A DNA stretch of 64,000 bases, taken from positions 806,001 through 870,000 of the forward strand of contig CP137667.1 in the NCBI GenBank assembly GCA_037976565.1, given 5' to 3'. Below, one piece after another: positions 43,601 through 55,192 of this stretch. A model generated the notes under the pieces. The model saw nothing but the letters and a program-made list of their open reading frames with translations, did not search any database and was not told the DNA's origin. The DNA comes from Mesocentrotus franciscanus. Taxonomy: Eukaryota > Echinodermata > Echinoidea > Camarodonta > Strongylocentrotidae. Made by a program: the position numbers and the translations under genes. Positions within the stretch are counted from its first letter, which is position 1, and each line of letters opens with the position of its first letter.

Positions 43601-45057
43601 AGGGGTGTAGGATTACTTAAGCATTTATACATGTATTTTCTATTTATATTACAGAGCACTTGTAACTTTTGTTATTCTCAAGGGTCTATAAAATACAAGC
43701 CATGCTTTTTAATAGACTCCTCCACTATGTTTTCACCACTGTACCAATCTTAAATGATTTATTTGAATAATTGTATAATTATTTGTCGTATCTTTGTCTA
43801 ATATTATGTTATCGAATTTGTATGTATTGCATATTCAATTGATTTTGTTATATTACGTGAGAATAAAGAAACCTTGATTGAAACCTTGATTGAAATAGAT
43901 TAAGAATTGTTACTTAATCAATCACAGGATTAACACTCCCTAATTAATCTGCTTGAGACATGGATTAAATACTTTGTTACTGGGTAATGAGATACCTCGT
44001 GATGGAGACGAGGAACTATCTGCCTGTGACCCTGGTCCATCTGATTTACTTTCTGTGTGAACAGGTCTGACGTCATCAAGGCGTGCATACGTGTGATAAC
44101 GACGACAATATCCTGAAAAAATATGTTGTTAGAAAAAGGAATATATTTGAATATGCCTCCTCGTGACCCGTTTCAGCAATCTTATAATACATAAAAGTAA
44201 CAATAATGCACCTTTTTCATTTACATGTGAAAAATTATGTTATTCTTTGAAGAAAAAAAAAAAAAAAAAACAACTTGCCCTTTCGACAAAGCGTCATCTA
44301 TAACAAAACGTTACTAAACAACGGTGACCTGTTCTGACACAACATCGTCAAATTAGAAACAATTCTTTTCATGAGAAAGACATTTATTGCATTGACATTT
44401 TGATGTTGTTGTTGTTTACCTCTGTGAGCAATCTCTTCTGGAGGGATATCATAGAGTCGTTCATCATGTATCATAACACCACAGTCACTGAGACTAGCAC
44501 TAGACCCATCAGATCTAAACGTACTCATACTCGGATAGATAGATCCATCATGATAGTCAAAGGTAGCGTATGGATCAGCTAATCCACGATGACGACGAGG
44601 CTCACTGGCATAATCACCTTCTTCTAGAATGAATAAAATAAACACATTGACAAATTAGTACTCTCTTAGCAAAAGATAATTTGCAATATAGGCGATTTCC
44701 TATCAACTGTATTTAAACATAAAGGAATTAGATAATAATGATAATTGCAGTTAAACAGCAAAGATATGCATGAAGTGATAATATAGCAACAGGAATAAGA
44801 AGAAGAAAACAAGAACAAGAAGTAGAAGGAGAAGAAAAAGAAGGGAAGAAAGAAAGGAAAACAGAACGAAGGAAGGAGGATAAGCGACAAAAAAGCTCAA
44901 CATAGATTCTTGGATCAAGATCACTTTGCATTACCTTCGTCAGCATTGAATATCCAGGGTGTTTGTCTCACAGCTATTGTTTCAGCTCTCTCATAAGCTC
45001 CTAAGAAGGGCTCTCTCTGGTGGTAAGTGTACAGTGGGACGGTTATTGTTTTGCTGT
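40178..45057 (-). CDS. C-terminal part of an unrecognised low-complexity protein, seven exons
   Basis: Seven exons join in one frame with canonical GT/AG borders: 44935-45057, 44420-44623, 43996-44112, 43052-43366, 42503-42734, 41334-41584 and 40178-40611. They give about 557 residues to a TAA at 40178-40180. The first five start with two bases and the first four end with one, a uniform phase-1 pattern that allows exons to be added or skipped in frame. The product is rich in Ser, Arg, His, Tyr and Pro, with no membrane segment, zinc finger or enzyme motif visible. That would suit a disordered cytoplasmic tail of a receptor or adhesion protein, but this is inference. A PETVR motif recurs in the last two exons. 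The upstream part is missing because a 500-N gap starts 81 bp before the first visible exon. Confidence 0.8.
41334..41584 (-). CDS. Tail-gene exon 6
   Basis: It has acceptor TTTTGTTCAG and donor TAGCT|GTAAGT, 251 bp, entered with one base and left with one. It reads PGSHPHARHHHGTPSSSSPE, then TVRSHPIHYRAPSSPSEGYI and a GVTDSDADTRKHYGYYRRRG segment. The PETVRSHPIHY motif is echoed in exon 7. Confidence 0.8.
41745..41898 (-). pseudogene. Second, degraded duplicate of the exon 5 end
   Basis: It keeps TTATGTTACTGCAC, CGTGTACCGGGAAG and a donor-like GGCA|GTTAGT. An expansion in the middle and a one-base loss before the donor break the frame relative to exon 5. It is separated from the first duplicate by the TTAA-flanked element at 41903-42297. 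Confidence 0.6.
41903..42297. mobile_element. TTAA-flanked MITE inserted in the duplicated-exon region
   Basis: AGAGAAAGACCAGTTCTGG at the left faces the complement of CCAAAACTGGTCTTTACCT at the right. TTAA is at 41899-41902 and 42298-42301. About 210 bp of it recurs in inverted orientation at 36240-36454. Confidence 0.85.
42363..42426 (-). CDS. Candidate mutually exclusive micro-exon (duplicate of exon 5 end)
   Basis: This copy of the exon 5 3' end has its own acceptor (TGATATTTAG) and donor (AGGCA|GTGAGT) and is 64 bp. It begins with two bases and ends with two, exactly as exon 5, so it could replace exon 5 but cannot follow it in frame. It would encode EVLTARSFMRAARVPGRKH. Of five codon differences from exon 5 in the shared core, three are silent (GCA/GCG, GCG/GCC, AGG/AGA). 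Whether it is used is unknown. Confidence 0.45.
42503..42734 (-). CDS. Tail-gene exon 5
   Basis: It has acceptor CATATATAG and donor AGGCA|GTAAGT, 232 bp, starting with two and ending with two bases. It reads RPRDRARMSLTTSPSLVRSS, then EESSDVDFEMESSERG and an Arg-rich end YVTARSVIRAARVPGRKH. Its last 70 bp plus adjoining intron are duplicated twice downstream (42302-42475 and 41745-41898). Confidence 0.8.
43052..43366 (-). CDS. Tail-gene exon 4
   Basis: It has acceptor CCATTACCAG and donor GAAG|GTATGC, 315 bp. It begins TKRPSNGSLSTTNESSNREE and contains ELERAYSTGMRIEAAQFELI, then a Ser-rich run and NHYAPRRYVHTLE at the end. The open frame continues past the donor into the intron. The donor was chosen because it alone gives the required one-base phase. 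Confidence 0.75.
43630..43905 (+). mobile_element. Probable 3' end of a non-LTR element (tentative)
   Basis: An AT-rich stretch ends GAGAATAAAGAAACCTTGAT followed by a repeated ACCTTGATTGAA tail (about 43870-43896), which resembles LINE 3' ends with a short tandem tail. No coding part is seen. Confidence 0.4.
43996..44112 (-). CDS. Tail-gene exon 3
   Basis: It is bounded by acceptor TTTTTTCAG and donor CGAG|GTATCT, 117 bp. It reads YCRRYHTYARLDDVRPVHTE, then a Ser-rich segment ending SSSSPSR. Its size and phase agree with both neighbours. Confidence 0.75.
44420..44623 (-). CDS. Tail-gene exon 2
   Basis: It is bounded by acceptor TTCATTCTAG and donor AGAG|GTAAAC, 204 bp. It reads EGDYASEPRRHRGLADPYAT, then FRSDGSSASLSDCGVMIHDE and RLYDIPPEEIAHRG. 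Several Tyr in acidic or Pro context (DPYATF, RLYDIP) could be phosphorylation sites, by inference. Confidence 0.75.
44728..44890 (+). repeat. Polypurine (GAA/AAG) tract in an intron
   Basis: A ~150-bp interrupted GAAGAA/AAGGAAGG run lies between tail-gene exons 1 and 2. The complementary Phe/Ser-rich frames are artefacts. Confidence 0.85.
44935..45057 (-). CDS. Tail-gene exon 1 of those visible
   Basis: Acceptor CTTTCTAACAG and donor GAAG|GTAATG bound 123 bp. It reads SKTITVPLYTYHQREPFLGA, then YERAETIAVRQTPWIFNADE. It is the most folded-looking of the seven exons (aromatic and hydrophobic residues), so it may belong to a conserved membrane-proximal segment. It is truncated upstream only by the assembly gap at 45139. 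Confidence 0.7.
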
Positions 45058-45138
45058 CTGTTAGAAAGATAACAACAAAAGCTGTGTTGGTGACGTCATC
45101 GCTGACTGATACAGGAAAATAATATTACTAACCATCCT

Positions 45139-45638
45139 NNNNNNNNNNNNNNNNNNNNNNNNNNNNNNNNNNNNNNNNNNNNNNNNNNNNNNNNNNNNNN
45201 NNNNNNNNNNNNNNNNNNNNNNNNNNNNNNNNNNNNNNNNNNNNNNNNNNNNNNNNNNNNNNNNNNNNNNNNNNNNNNNNNNNNNNNNNNNNNNNNNNNN
45301 NNNNNNNNNNNNNNNNNNNNNNNNNNNNNNNNNNNNNNNNNNNNNNNNNNNNNNNNNNNNNNNNNNNNNNNNNNNNNNNNNNNNNNNNNNNNNNNNNNNN
45401 NNNNNNNNNNNNNNNNNNNNNNNNNNNNNNNNNNNNNNNNNNNNNNNNNNNNNNNNNNNNNNNNNNNNNNNNNNNNNNNNNNNNNNNNNNNNNNNNNNNN
45501 NNNNNNNNNNNNNNNNNNNNNNNNNNNNNNNNNNNNNNNNNNNNNNNNNNNNNNNNNNNNNNNNNNNNNNNNNNNNNNNNNNNNNNNNNNNNNNNNNNNN
45601 NNNNNNNNNNNNNNNNNNNNNNNNNNNNNNNNNNNNNN
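45139..45638. other. Assembly gap, exactly 500 N
   Basis: A placeholder of 500 unknown bases, so the true length is probably not known. It removes the upstream part of the tail gene and separates it from the satellite region. Confidence 0.99.
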
Positions 45639-45789
45639 ATGTTAGAATTCTGGAGAGATTCGTGTATTCTGTTTTGTATAGCGCCATGAGTAACTTATTA
45701 GATAAGTGTGCTTTATAAGTATTTATTATTATATTTATTGAGAGAATATAGTTTATTGCTGTCAGTATATTTGTTTTTTGCTTACTTTA

Positions 45790-48700
45790 CAACATTTTTA
45801 GCCAAGAACATGTGCCATTTACAATGTATTATGCCAATTAAAGCACATTGTTACATTCTAGTTACAGTCAGTTACAGTTTGGATAGCGATACGAAAATTA
45901 ACCCTGGGTACCCCAAAATTAACCCTGGGTACCCGAATTAACCCTGGGTACGAAAATTAACCCTGTGTACGAAAATTAACCTTGTGTACCCCAAAATTGA
46001 CCCTGGGTACCCGAAACCCTGTCATAATGTTTTCCTGTTTGGAGTCTATTTTCTTTGCAATTGGACCTTGCCAGTCTTAATTAACAGGTAAGATATGATT
46101 ATAAACTATTATGTTATCATTCAAGAGACATGTAGGGAATATCTTTGTTTTTAAGAAACGAGAGAGATTTATACCTTGAAGTGTATAATTCTCGGAAAAT
46201 TGCCGATTTCTCAATGTTTTTGGAGTGATTTGTCTAACTTAAACCACCTTTATCTTCAAATATATCATATTTCTTTCTTTAATTGGGTTAGGACTTGTGC
46301 CATTTACAATGTATTATGCCAATTAAAGCATATTGTTACACTGTAGTTTCAATCAGTTACAGTTTAGATAGCGGAACGAGCTGTTCAAGTCTAGATTAAC
46401 TTTAACTTACAGTATCATGGTATTAGTGAGTGTGGACACACCATGTGTACAATACTAGTGTGTTATCAGGATGTGGCACTGCGTACAGTGTGAACACTTC
46501 TTATCGTGGTTAATAATCCCCAATTATCAACTGTCCACTGACCAAGTGTGCAAGGACACATTAAATCCCTCAGTGTGGGTTAGGGTTAGGGTTAGGTTAT
46601 GATTATAGTTTTTAACTTTTGGGTACCCGAAAATTGACTTCATGTACCTGAAAATTAACTTCATGTACCCGAAAATTAACTTCATGTACCCGAAAATTGA
46701 CTGGTGCCTGAAAATCTACTATGGGTACCCCAAAATTAACCTATGGTACCCCAAAATTAACCCTGGGTACCCGAAACCCTGTCGTAATGTTTTGTCATGT
46801 TTGGAGTCTATTTTCTTTGCATTTGGACCTTGCCAGTTGTAATTAATAGGTAAGATATGATTATTGCCTATAATTCAAGAGAAATTTAGGGAATATCTCT
46901 GTTTTCTTAAGAAATAAGAGATTTTTACCTTAAAGTATTTATTTCTCGAAAATTGCCGATTTCTGAACGTTTTTGGAGTGATTTGTCTGACTTAAACTAC
47001 CTTTATCTCCAAATATATCATGTTTCTTTCTTTAATTGGGTTAGGACTTGTGCCATTTACAATGTATTATGCCAATTAAAGCATATTGTTACACTGTAGT
47101 TTCAGTCAGTTACAGTTTATATAGCGAAACGAGCTGTTCAAGTCTAGATTAACTTTAACTTACAGTATCATGGTATTAGTGAGTGTGGACACACCATGTG
47201 TACAATACTAGTGTGTTATCAGGATGTGGCACTGCGTACAGTGTGAACACTTCTTATCGTGGTTAATAATCCCCCAATTATCAACTGTCCACTGACCAAG
47301 TGTGCAAGAGACACATTAAATCCCTCAGTGTGGGTTAGGGTTAGGGTTAAGGTTATGATTATAGTTTTTAACTTTTGGGTACCCGAAAATTGACTTCATG
47401 TACCTGAAAATTGACTTCATGTACCCGAAAATTAACTTCATGTACCCGAAAATTGACTGGTGCCTGAAAATCTACTATGGGTACCCCAAAATTAACCTAT
47501 GGTACCCCAAAATTAACCTATGGTACCCCAAAATTAACCCTGGGTACCCGAAACCCTGTCGTAATGTTTTGTCATGTTTGGAGTCTATTTTCTTTGCATT
47601 TGGACCTTGCCAGTTGTAATTAATAGGTAAGATATGATTATTGCCTATAATTCAAGAGAAATTTAGGGAATATCTCTGTTTTCTTAAAAAAAGAGAGATT
47701 TTTACCTTGAAGTATTTATTTCGGAAAATTGCCGATGTCTCAACGTTTTTGGAGTGATTTGTCTGACTTAAACCACCTTTATCTTCAAATATATAAATGT
47801 TTCTTTCTTTAATTGGGTTAGGACTTGTGCCATTTACAATGTATTATCCCAAATAAAGCATATTGTTACACTGTAGTTTCAGTCAGTTACAGTTTATATA
47901 GCGAAACGAGCTGTTTAAGTCTAGATTAACTTTAACTTCAGTATCATGGTATTAGTGAGTGTGGACACACCATGTGTACAATAGTGTGTTATCAGGATGT
48001 GGCAGTGCGTACAATGTGAACACTTCTTATCTTAGTTAATAATCCCCCAATTATCAACTGTCCACTGACCAAGTTTGCAAGAGACACATTAAATCCCTCA
48101 GTGTGGGTTAGGGTTAGGGTTAAGGTTATGATTATGGTTTTTAACTTTTGGGTACCCGAAAATTGACTTCATGTACCTGAAAATTAACTTCATGTACCCG
48201 AAAATTAACTTCATGTACCCGAAAATTGACTGGTGCCTGAAAATCTACTATGGGTACCCCAAAATTAACCTATGGTACCCCAAAATTAACCCTGGGTACC
48301 CGAAACCCTGTCGTAATGTTTTGTCATGTTTGGAGTCTATTTTCTTTGCATTTGGACCTTGCCAGTTGTAATAAATAGGTAAGATATGATTATTGCCTAT
48401 AATTCAAGAGAAATTTAGGGAATATCTCTGTTTTCTTAAGAAATAAGAGAGATTTTTACCTTGAAGTATTTATTTCTCGGAAAATTGCCGATTTTGGACG
48501 TTTTTGGAGTGATTTGTCTGACTTAAACTACCGTTATCTCCAAATATATCATGTTTCTTTCTTTAATTGGGTTAGGACTTGTGCCATTTACAATGTATTA
48601 TGCCAATTAAAGCATATTGTTACACTGTAGTTTCAGTCAGTTACAGTTTAGATAGCGAAACGAGCTGTTCAAGTCTAGATTAACTTTAACTTTCAGTATC

Positions 48701-48890
48701 ATGGTATTAGTGAGTGTGGACACACCATGTGTACAACACTAGTGTGTTATCAGGATGTGGCAGTGCGTACAATGTGAACACTACTTCTTATTGTGGTTAT
48801 TAATCCCCCGATTATCAACTGTCCACTGACCATGTGTGCAAGAGACACATTAAATCCCTCAGTGTGGAAAGAGTGCATGCCACACGCAAA
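45790..48890 (+). repeat. ~765-bp composite satellite with TACCC and TTAGGG subrepeats
   Basis: The landmark GACTTGTGCCATTTACAATG recurs near 46290, 47045, 47820 and 48575, and in a variant near 45810. This gives units of about 750-780 bp after a shorter first unit. Each complete unit contains GTGTGGGTTAGGGTTAGGGT, then a block of 8-10 copies of a ~20-bp GGGTACCCGAAAATTAACTT word, then a unique segment ending TTGGACCTTGCCAGT. The short Tyr-Pro-Lys-Ile frames in each unit arise from the TACCC block. Confidence 0.9.
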
Positions 48891-49700
48891 TGCTATGTAG
48901 AGTAGTCTTTAGAAATAGAATTTGTTTATTACTTGTTGGAAATTATAATTCAGGCTAAATGTTTTAGGAATATACATGTATTTAGTAAACTATTGTTTGG
49001 TTATTGAATTAAAATACGAATAAATTACAATAAAAACTTTATGTATGAGTAGATGAGATTCCGGAAAGGTGAAATCATAATATTAGTTGTATTAAGTTTG
49101 CTAGTGTATAATTAGTGCAGACTAAGAGTATTTGTCAGTTCTGTGAATATATTGTATGGAGTTTAGAATATAAGTCTAATATACTGTATGATATATCAAC
49201 AATAACATTTTCTACTCAAGGTTTTACATTGTTTTGCTTTTATTGAACCTCATTGTGGAAAATGTATGTTAATTTCCTTTTCCTAATAATGCGAGTTTGT
49301 GCCAATTTGTTTAATACATATGACACAAAGAGCTACTATTACTGAACTTTAATAGCTACATTTATGCTGTTAACTCTTTTTTGTTGTACTTGGGTGGGTT
49401 CAAATCCTGCGAAGCTGTTTATAACACAAGAGCTTTCATGGTGCCAGTACAATATCATTGGGTTCTATAGCATACAATGTGCACCTTTCTGATATAAACG
49501 TTAGAGTAATTAGGTGGATATCTTTGCAGAGAACTCAAAAATAAACTAATCGAGTAAAGATGGTACTTGTTTAGAGTAAGAAATCTTAGAAATTGTTGTT
49601 CTGGATCCAGTTCGTTGTTGATCTATTTAGAAAGCTCCCGCGTTGAGCCCCTTACTTTAAGAAGTGGTACGGTGAGTTGCCGAATGCCTTAACCCTAAAC
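48891..49700. other. Non-coding stretch
   Basis: AT-rich. I see no exon or clear repeat. Confidence 0.4.
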
Positions 49701-49704
49701 CTAA

Positions 49705-50060
49705 AGCCCTTTTCACACCTGGGCATACTTAGAGTTGCGTAGTGTTGCACTATGCCGAGTGTACGCTGCCCTACGATGGCCAACTTAACTTTACGCTGAA
49801 GGACGCAAAGGGGTACGCGAGATGGACGCAAAAAATTAAACATATCTTTTTTGCGTACCGGTACTTTCGGCGTAGACACTAGACTCTGAAAGTACACATT
49901 TTCACACAAGTCTACGCAACACTACACAACTCTATGCTACTGTACGCCATGCCTACGCAATAGTACGCTACCCTACGTCAGTCCAACAAAGCGGTTAAAA
50001 TGTATACATCTTTGCACTGCGCTTACGCAACTCTACGCAGATCTGGTGTAAAAGGGGCTT
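49705..50060. mobile_element. Foldback element rich in CTACGCAAC words
   Basis: AAGCCCTTTTCACACCTG at the left faces the complement of CTGGTGTAAAAGGGGCTT at the right. The interior has about ten CTACGCAAC/GTTGCGTAG words in both orientations. TTAA borders the right end, with CTAA at the left. Confidence 0.65.
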
Positions 50061-50514
50061 AACCCACAACCATTTTGGGGGACATTCCCTTTGCCGTCAG
50101 ATGGAGACGACCAATGTTGTTTAAATGACTGATGGGTACCCTGTGAATATGAATGTCATTTTTAAGGATATGTTGATGATGTAATTAGTGTAGTGAGTAT
50201 AAAGCTTTAGTCTCATTTCATGCTGTCGCCACCAATGAAAGTTCTTAATTGATATCTGGAACATCATGGGATTCGAACCCATCCGACATAGCACAAAAAT
50301 CGACCATTGCAATAAGTGATCAAGGACCTCCTTGGATACAGAAGAAGCAATGTTTTATATTCATATTCAATGTTTATTGGCCATGCACAACAAAAGGTCA
50401 ATTTATAAAAGAATTTTATGAATAAATTTGTATTTGAAATTAATCCCTGGCTGTTTCTAGTATTTGTATATAGAACATGATACTTAATTAATTTTTCATA
50501 ATATGATATGTGCA

Positions 50515-50625
50515 TTGGAGGAGTAGGAGAAAAGAGAAAAACATTGTGGAAAAGCTGTTGATTGAATGATTGACAGATCAAAAGAACAGGGAGAGAAAGA
50601 AAGAGAGCAGGGAGTGAGTTGATAG
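50515..50625 (-). repeat. Left copy of an inverted repeat flanking the minisatellite complex
   Basis: Its reverse complement (GATCTGTCAATCATTCAATC, then TTTTTCTCTTTTCTCCTACT) matches 57785-57875 with small gaps. The polypurine stretch to 50830 holds further diverged GACAGATCAGAAG copies. Confidence 0.7.
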
Positions 50626-50869
50626 CAAGTTGATTGATTGATTGATTTTCCGATCAGGAGAGAGAGAGAGAAAGAAAGATGAAGCGGGAAGGGGGCGAGG
50701 AAGATAAAAATATATTATAATTGACAGATCAGAAGACAGAGAGAAAGAAGGAGGGAGCGAGGGAGAGAAAGAATAAGAGAGGGGGAGTGAGGAAGAAATA
50801 AGGAGAGCGGTATCATACGCAACTACGCATCAAGACGTTTCATTATTCTTTCAAGAATCCAACGTTCCT

Positions 50870-51250
50870 TCCTTTCTCTCTCGCATTTTTAATGAGCTAT
50901 GACCTTTGACTTACAAACTCCGAAATCGTTATTAGGCTGTGTTTTGATAACATGAACATTCATAATAAATTTCATTAAAATCAGTCAAACATTGATAAAG
51001 TTATCGAACGGAAACCAGATTCGCATATTTAATGAGCTCTGACCTTTGACCTACATACTCCGAAATCGAACTTACGCGGTGTTTTGATACCTTTTACTTT
51101 CATATCAGATATCATTTAAATCCCTGAAACATTAATAAAGTTATTGCTCAGAAACCAGATTTGTTACGGAAATACGGGAGGACGGACGGACAGAAGGACG
51201 GACAACAGCATTACTATATCCATTCCGACTTCGTCGCCAAGGGGATAATA
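50870..51250 (+). repeat. Two ~130-bp units of a dispersed repeat
   Basis: TTTAATGAGCTNTGACCTTTGACNTAC-type units occur twice (about 50888 and 51031), each continuing to an AAAGTTATNG and AACCAGATT end. They are followed by GGACGGACGGACAGAAGGAC and CCGACTTCGTCGCCAAGGGG. I do not assign it to a named family. Confidence 0.65.
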
Positions 51251-51261
51251 AAGGGGTGGGG

Positions 51262-51499
51262 GTAATCTAAAACATGTCGATGCCTAGCGACACTAACGTT
51301 GTCATGGACAGCCAGTGTACGCACAATAACGCAGCAATCAGAGGCTTATTTTGATATTGGTCCTTGCATATTATAGGTCAGGGATTCTTTATTTAATATC
51401 ATTCATGTCTTTACATTCTATTTGTGAAGTGTCAAAGCCAACAAATGAGAAATTAAAAAAATAAGGAGAAGGAGGTGAATCTAAAAGATGTCGATGCTT
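51262..51499 (+). repeat. Solitary left unit of the ~210-bp array
   Basis: It carries ATGTCGATGCCTAGCGACAC, GTACGCACAATAACGCAGCA, then the CATATTATAGGTCAGG and AAATGAGAAATTAAAAAAAT-like landmarks of the units at 57870-60005. It ends at ATGTCGATGCTTACT, where the minisatellite starts. Confidence 0.85.
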
Positions 51500-53834
51500 A
51501 CTCATGCTTACTACGGTGACTACACTGTTATGTCTACTGCAACCCCACATGTCCTTCCATACTATTTCTACTACCTCCCTACCTGTTCATGCTTACTACG
51601 GTTGCTACATTTCTATGACTACTACAAACCCACATGTCCTTCCATACTACTTCTACTATACCTCCCTACCCGTTCTTGCTTACTATGTCTATTACGTTCC
51701 CACGTCTACTACCTCCCCATCCGTTCTTCCATCCTACTTCTACTACCTCCCTACCCGTTCATGCTTACTACGGTTACTACATTCCTATGTCTACTACCAA
51801 CCCACCCGTTCTTCCATCCTACTTCTACTACCTCCCTACTCGTTCATGCTTACTAAGGTTACTTCATTCCTACGTCTACTACCACCCCACATGTCCTTCG
51901 ATACTACTTCTACTACCTCCCTACCGGTTCATGCTTACTATGTCTATTACGTTCCTACCTCTACTACCACCCCACCCGTTCTTTCATCCTACTTCTACTA
52001 CCTCCCTCCCCGTTCATGATTACTACGGTTACTTCATTCCTACGTCTACTACCTCGCCACCCATTCTTCCATCCTACTTCTACTACTTCCATAGCCGTTC
52101 ATGCTTACTATTTCTACTATGTTCCTACGTCTACTACCACCCCACCCGATCTTCCATCCTACTTCTACTACCTTCCTCCCCGTTCATGCTTACTACGGTT
52201 ACTACATTCTTATGTTTACTACAACCCCACATGTCCTTCCATACTACTTCTACTACCTCCCTACCCGTTCATGCTTTCTACGGTTGCTACTTTCCTACGT
52301 CTATTACCACCCCACCCGTTCTTCCATACTACTTCTACTACCTCCCTATCCGTTCTTGCTTACTATGTCTATTACGTTTCTACGTCTACTACAAGCCAAC
52401 ATGTCCTTCCATACTACTTCTACTACCTCCCTACCCGTTCTTGCTTACTTTGTCTATTACGTTCCTACGTCTACTACCTCCCCACCGGTTCTTCCATCCT
52501 ACTTCTACTACCTCCCTACCCGTTCATGCCTACTACGGTTACTACATTCCTATGTCTACTACCACCCCACCAGTTGTTCCATCCTACTTCTACTACCTCC
52601 CTACCCGTTCTTGCTTACTATGTCTATTACGTTTCTACGTCTACTACCTCCCCACCGGTTCTTCCATCCTACTTCTACTACCTCCCTACCCGTTTATGCT
52701 TACTACAGTTACTACTTTCCTATGTCTACTACCACCCCACCCGTTCTTCAATCCTACTTCTACTACCATCTCTTCCCGTTCTTGCTTACTATGTCTATTA
52801 CGTTCCTACGTCTACTACCACCCAACCTGTTCTTCCATCCTACTTCTACTACCTCCCTACCCGTTCTTGCTTACTATGACTATTTAGTTCCTACGTCTTC
52901 TACCTCCCCACCCGTTCTTCCATCCTACTTCTACTACCTCCCTACCCATTCATGCTTACTACAGTTACTACATTCTTATGTGTCTACAACCCCACATGTC
53001 CTTCGATACTACTTCTACTACCTCCCTACCCGTTCATGCTTACTACGATTACTACTTTCCTATGTCTACGACCACCCCACCCGTTCTTCCATCCTACTTC
53101 TACTACCTCCCTACCCATTCATGCTTACTACAGTTACTACATTCTTATGTGTCTACAACCCCACATGTCCTTCGATACTACTTCCACTACCTCCATAGCC
53201 ATTCATGCCTTTTACGGTTGCTACATTCCTATGTCTACTACCACCCCACCCGTTCTTCCATCCTACTTCTACTACCTCCCTACCCATTCGTCCTTACTAA
53301 ATTCCTATGTCTACTACCACCCCACCCGTTCTTCCATCCTACTTCTACTACCTCCCTACCCATTCATGCTTACTAAATTCCTATGTCTACTACCACCCCA
53401 CCCGTTCTTCCATCCTACTTCTACTACCTCCCTACCCGTTCTTGCTTAGTATGTCTATTACGTTCCTACGTCTACGACCACCCCACCCATTCTTCCATCC
53501 TACTTCTACTACCTCTCTACCTGTTCTTGCTTACTATGTCTATCACGTTTCTAAGTCTACTACCTCCCCACCTGTTCTTCCATCCTACTTCTACTACCTC
53601 CCTACCCGTTCATGCTTACTACAGTTACTACTTTCTTATGTCTACTACCACCCCACCCGTTCTTCCATCCTACTTCTACTACCTTCCTACCCATTCATGC
53701 TTACTACGGTTACTACATTGTTATGTCTACTACAACCCCACATGTCCTTCCATACTACTTCTACTACCTCCCTATCCGTTCATGCTTACTACGGTTGCTA
53801 CATTCCTACTTCTACTACCACACCACCCGTTCTT

Positions 53835-55192
53835 CCATCCTACTTCTACTACCTCCCTACCCATTCATGCTTACTACAGTTACTACATTCTTATGTGTCT
53901 ACAACCCCACATGTCCTTCGATACTTCTTCTACTACCTCCCTACCCGTTCATGCTTACTACGATTACTACTTTCCTATGTCTACTACCACCCCACCCGTT
54001 CTTCCATCCTACTTCTACTACCTTCCTACCCATTCATGCTTACTACAGGTACTACATTGTTATGTCTACTACAACCCCTCATGTCCTTCCATACTACTTC
54101 TACTACCTCCCTATCCGTTCATGCTTACTACGGTTGCTACATTCCTACTTCTACTACCACCCGACCCGTTCTTCCATCCTACTTCTACTACCTCCCTACC
54201 CATTCATGCTTACTACAGTTACTACATTCTTATGTGTCTACAACCCCACATGTCCTTCGATACTACTTCCACTACCTCCATAGCCATTCATGCCTTTTAC
54301 AGTTGCTACATTCCTATGTCTACTACCACCCCACCCGTTCTTCCATCCTACTTCTACTACCTCCCTACCCATTCGTGCTTACTAAATTCCTATGTCTACT
54401 ACCACCCTACCCGTTCTTCCATCCTACTTCTACTACCTCCCTACCCATTCACGCTTACTAAATTCCTATGTCTACTACCACCCCACCCGTTCTTCCATCC
54501 TACTTCTACTACCTCCCTACCCATTCGTGCTTACTAAATTCCTATGTCTACTACCACCGCACCCGTTCTTCCATCCTACTTCTACTACCTCCCTACCCGT
54601 TCTTCCATCCTACTTCTACTACCTCCCTACCCGTTCATGCTTACTACGGTTACATCATTCCTACGTCTTCTACCACCCCATGTCCTTGATACTACTTCTA
54701 CTACCTCCCTACCCGTTTATGCTTACTATGGTTACTACATTCCTCGTCTATTACCACCCACCTGTTCTTCCATACTACTTCTACTACCTCCCTACCCATT
54801 CATGCTTACTACGGTTACTAAATTCCTATGTCTACCACCACCCCACTCCTTTTTTCCATCCTACTTCTACTACCTCCCTACCCATTCATGCTTACTACGG
54901 TTACTACATTCTTATGTATCTACAACCCCACATGTCCTTCGATACTACTTCTACTACCTCCCTACCCGTTCATGCTTTCTACGGTTGCTACTTTCCTCGT
55001 CTATTACCACCCACCGGTTCTTCCATACTACTTCTACTACCTCCCTACCCGTTCTTGCTTACTACGGTTGCTACATTCCTATGTCTACTACCACCCCACC
55101 CATTCTTCCATCCTACTTCTACTACCTCCCTACCCATTCATGCTTACTACGGTTACTAAATTCCTATGTCTACCAACACCCCACCCGTTCTT
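53835..55192 (+). repeat. First copy of a ~1,358-bp tandem duplication within the minisatellite
   Basis: Diagnostic variants (ATACTTCTTCTACTAC at 53921, TACTACAGGTACTACATTGT at 54041, TACATCATTCCTACGTCTTC at 54651, CTACCAACACCCC near 55170) recur 1,355-1,358 bp later in the same order. This copy lacks small groups of bases present in the second (for example CCCCATGTCCTTGATAC against CCCCACATGTCCTTCGATAC). Confidence 0.8.

Noticed and set aside
45061..45687. 208-codon minus-strand open frame
   Set aside because: It is almost wholly the 500-N gap translated as X.
50240..50345. tRNA-like B box (GGTTCGAATCC, minus strand)
   Set aside because: Only a B box and a weak upstream box are present, with no convincing cloverleaf. 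It may be an old SINE, but the support is too thin to list.
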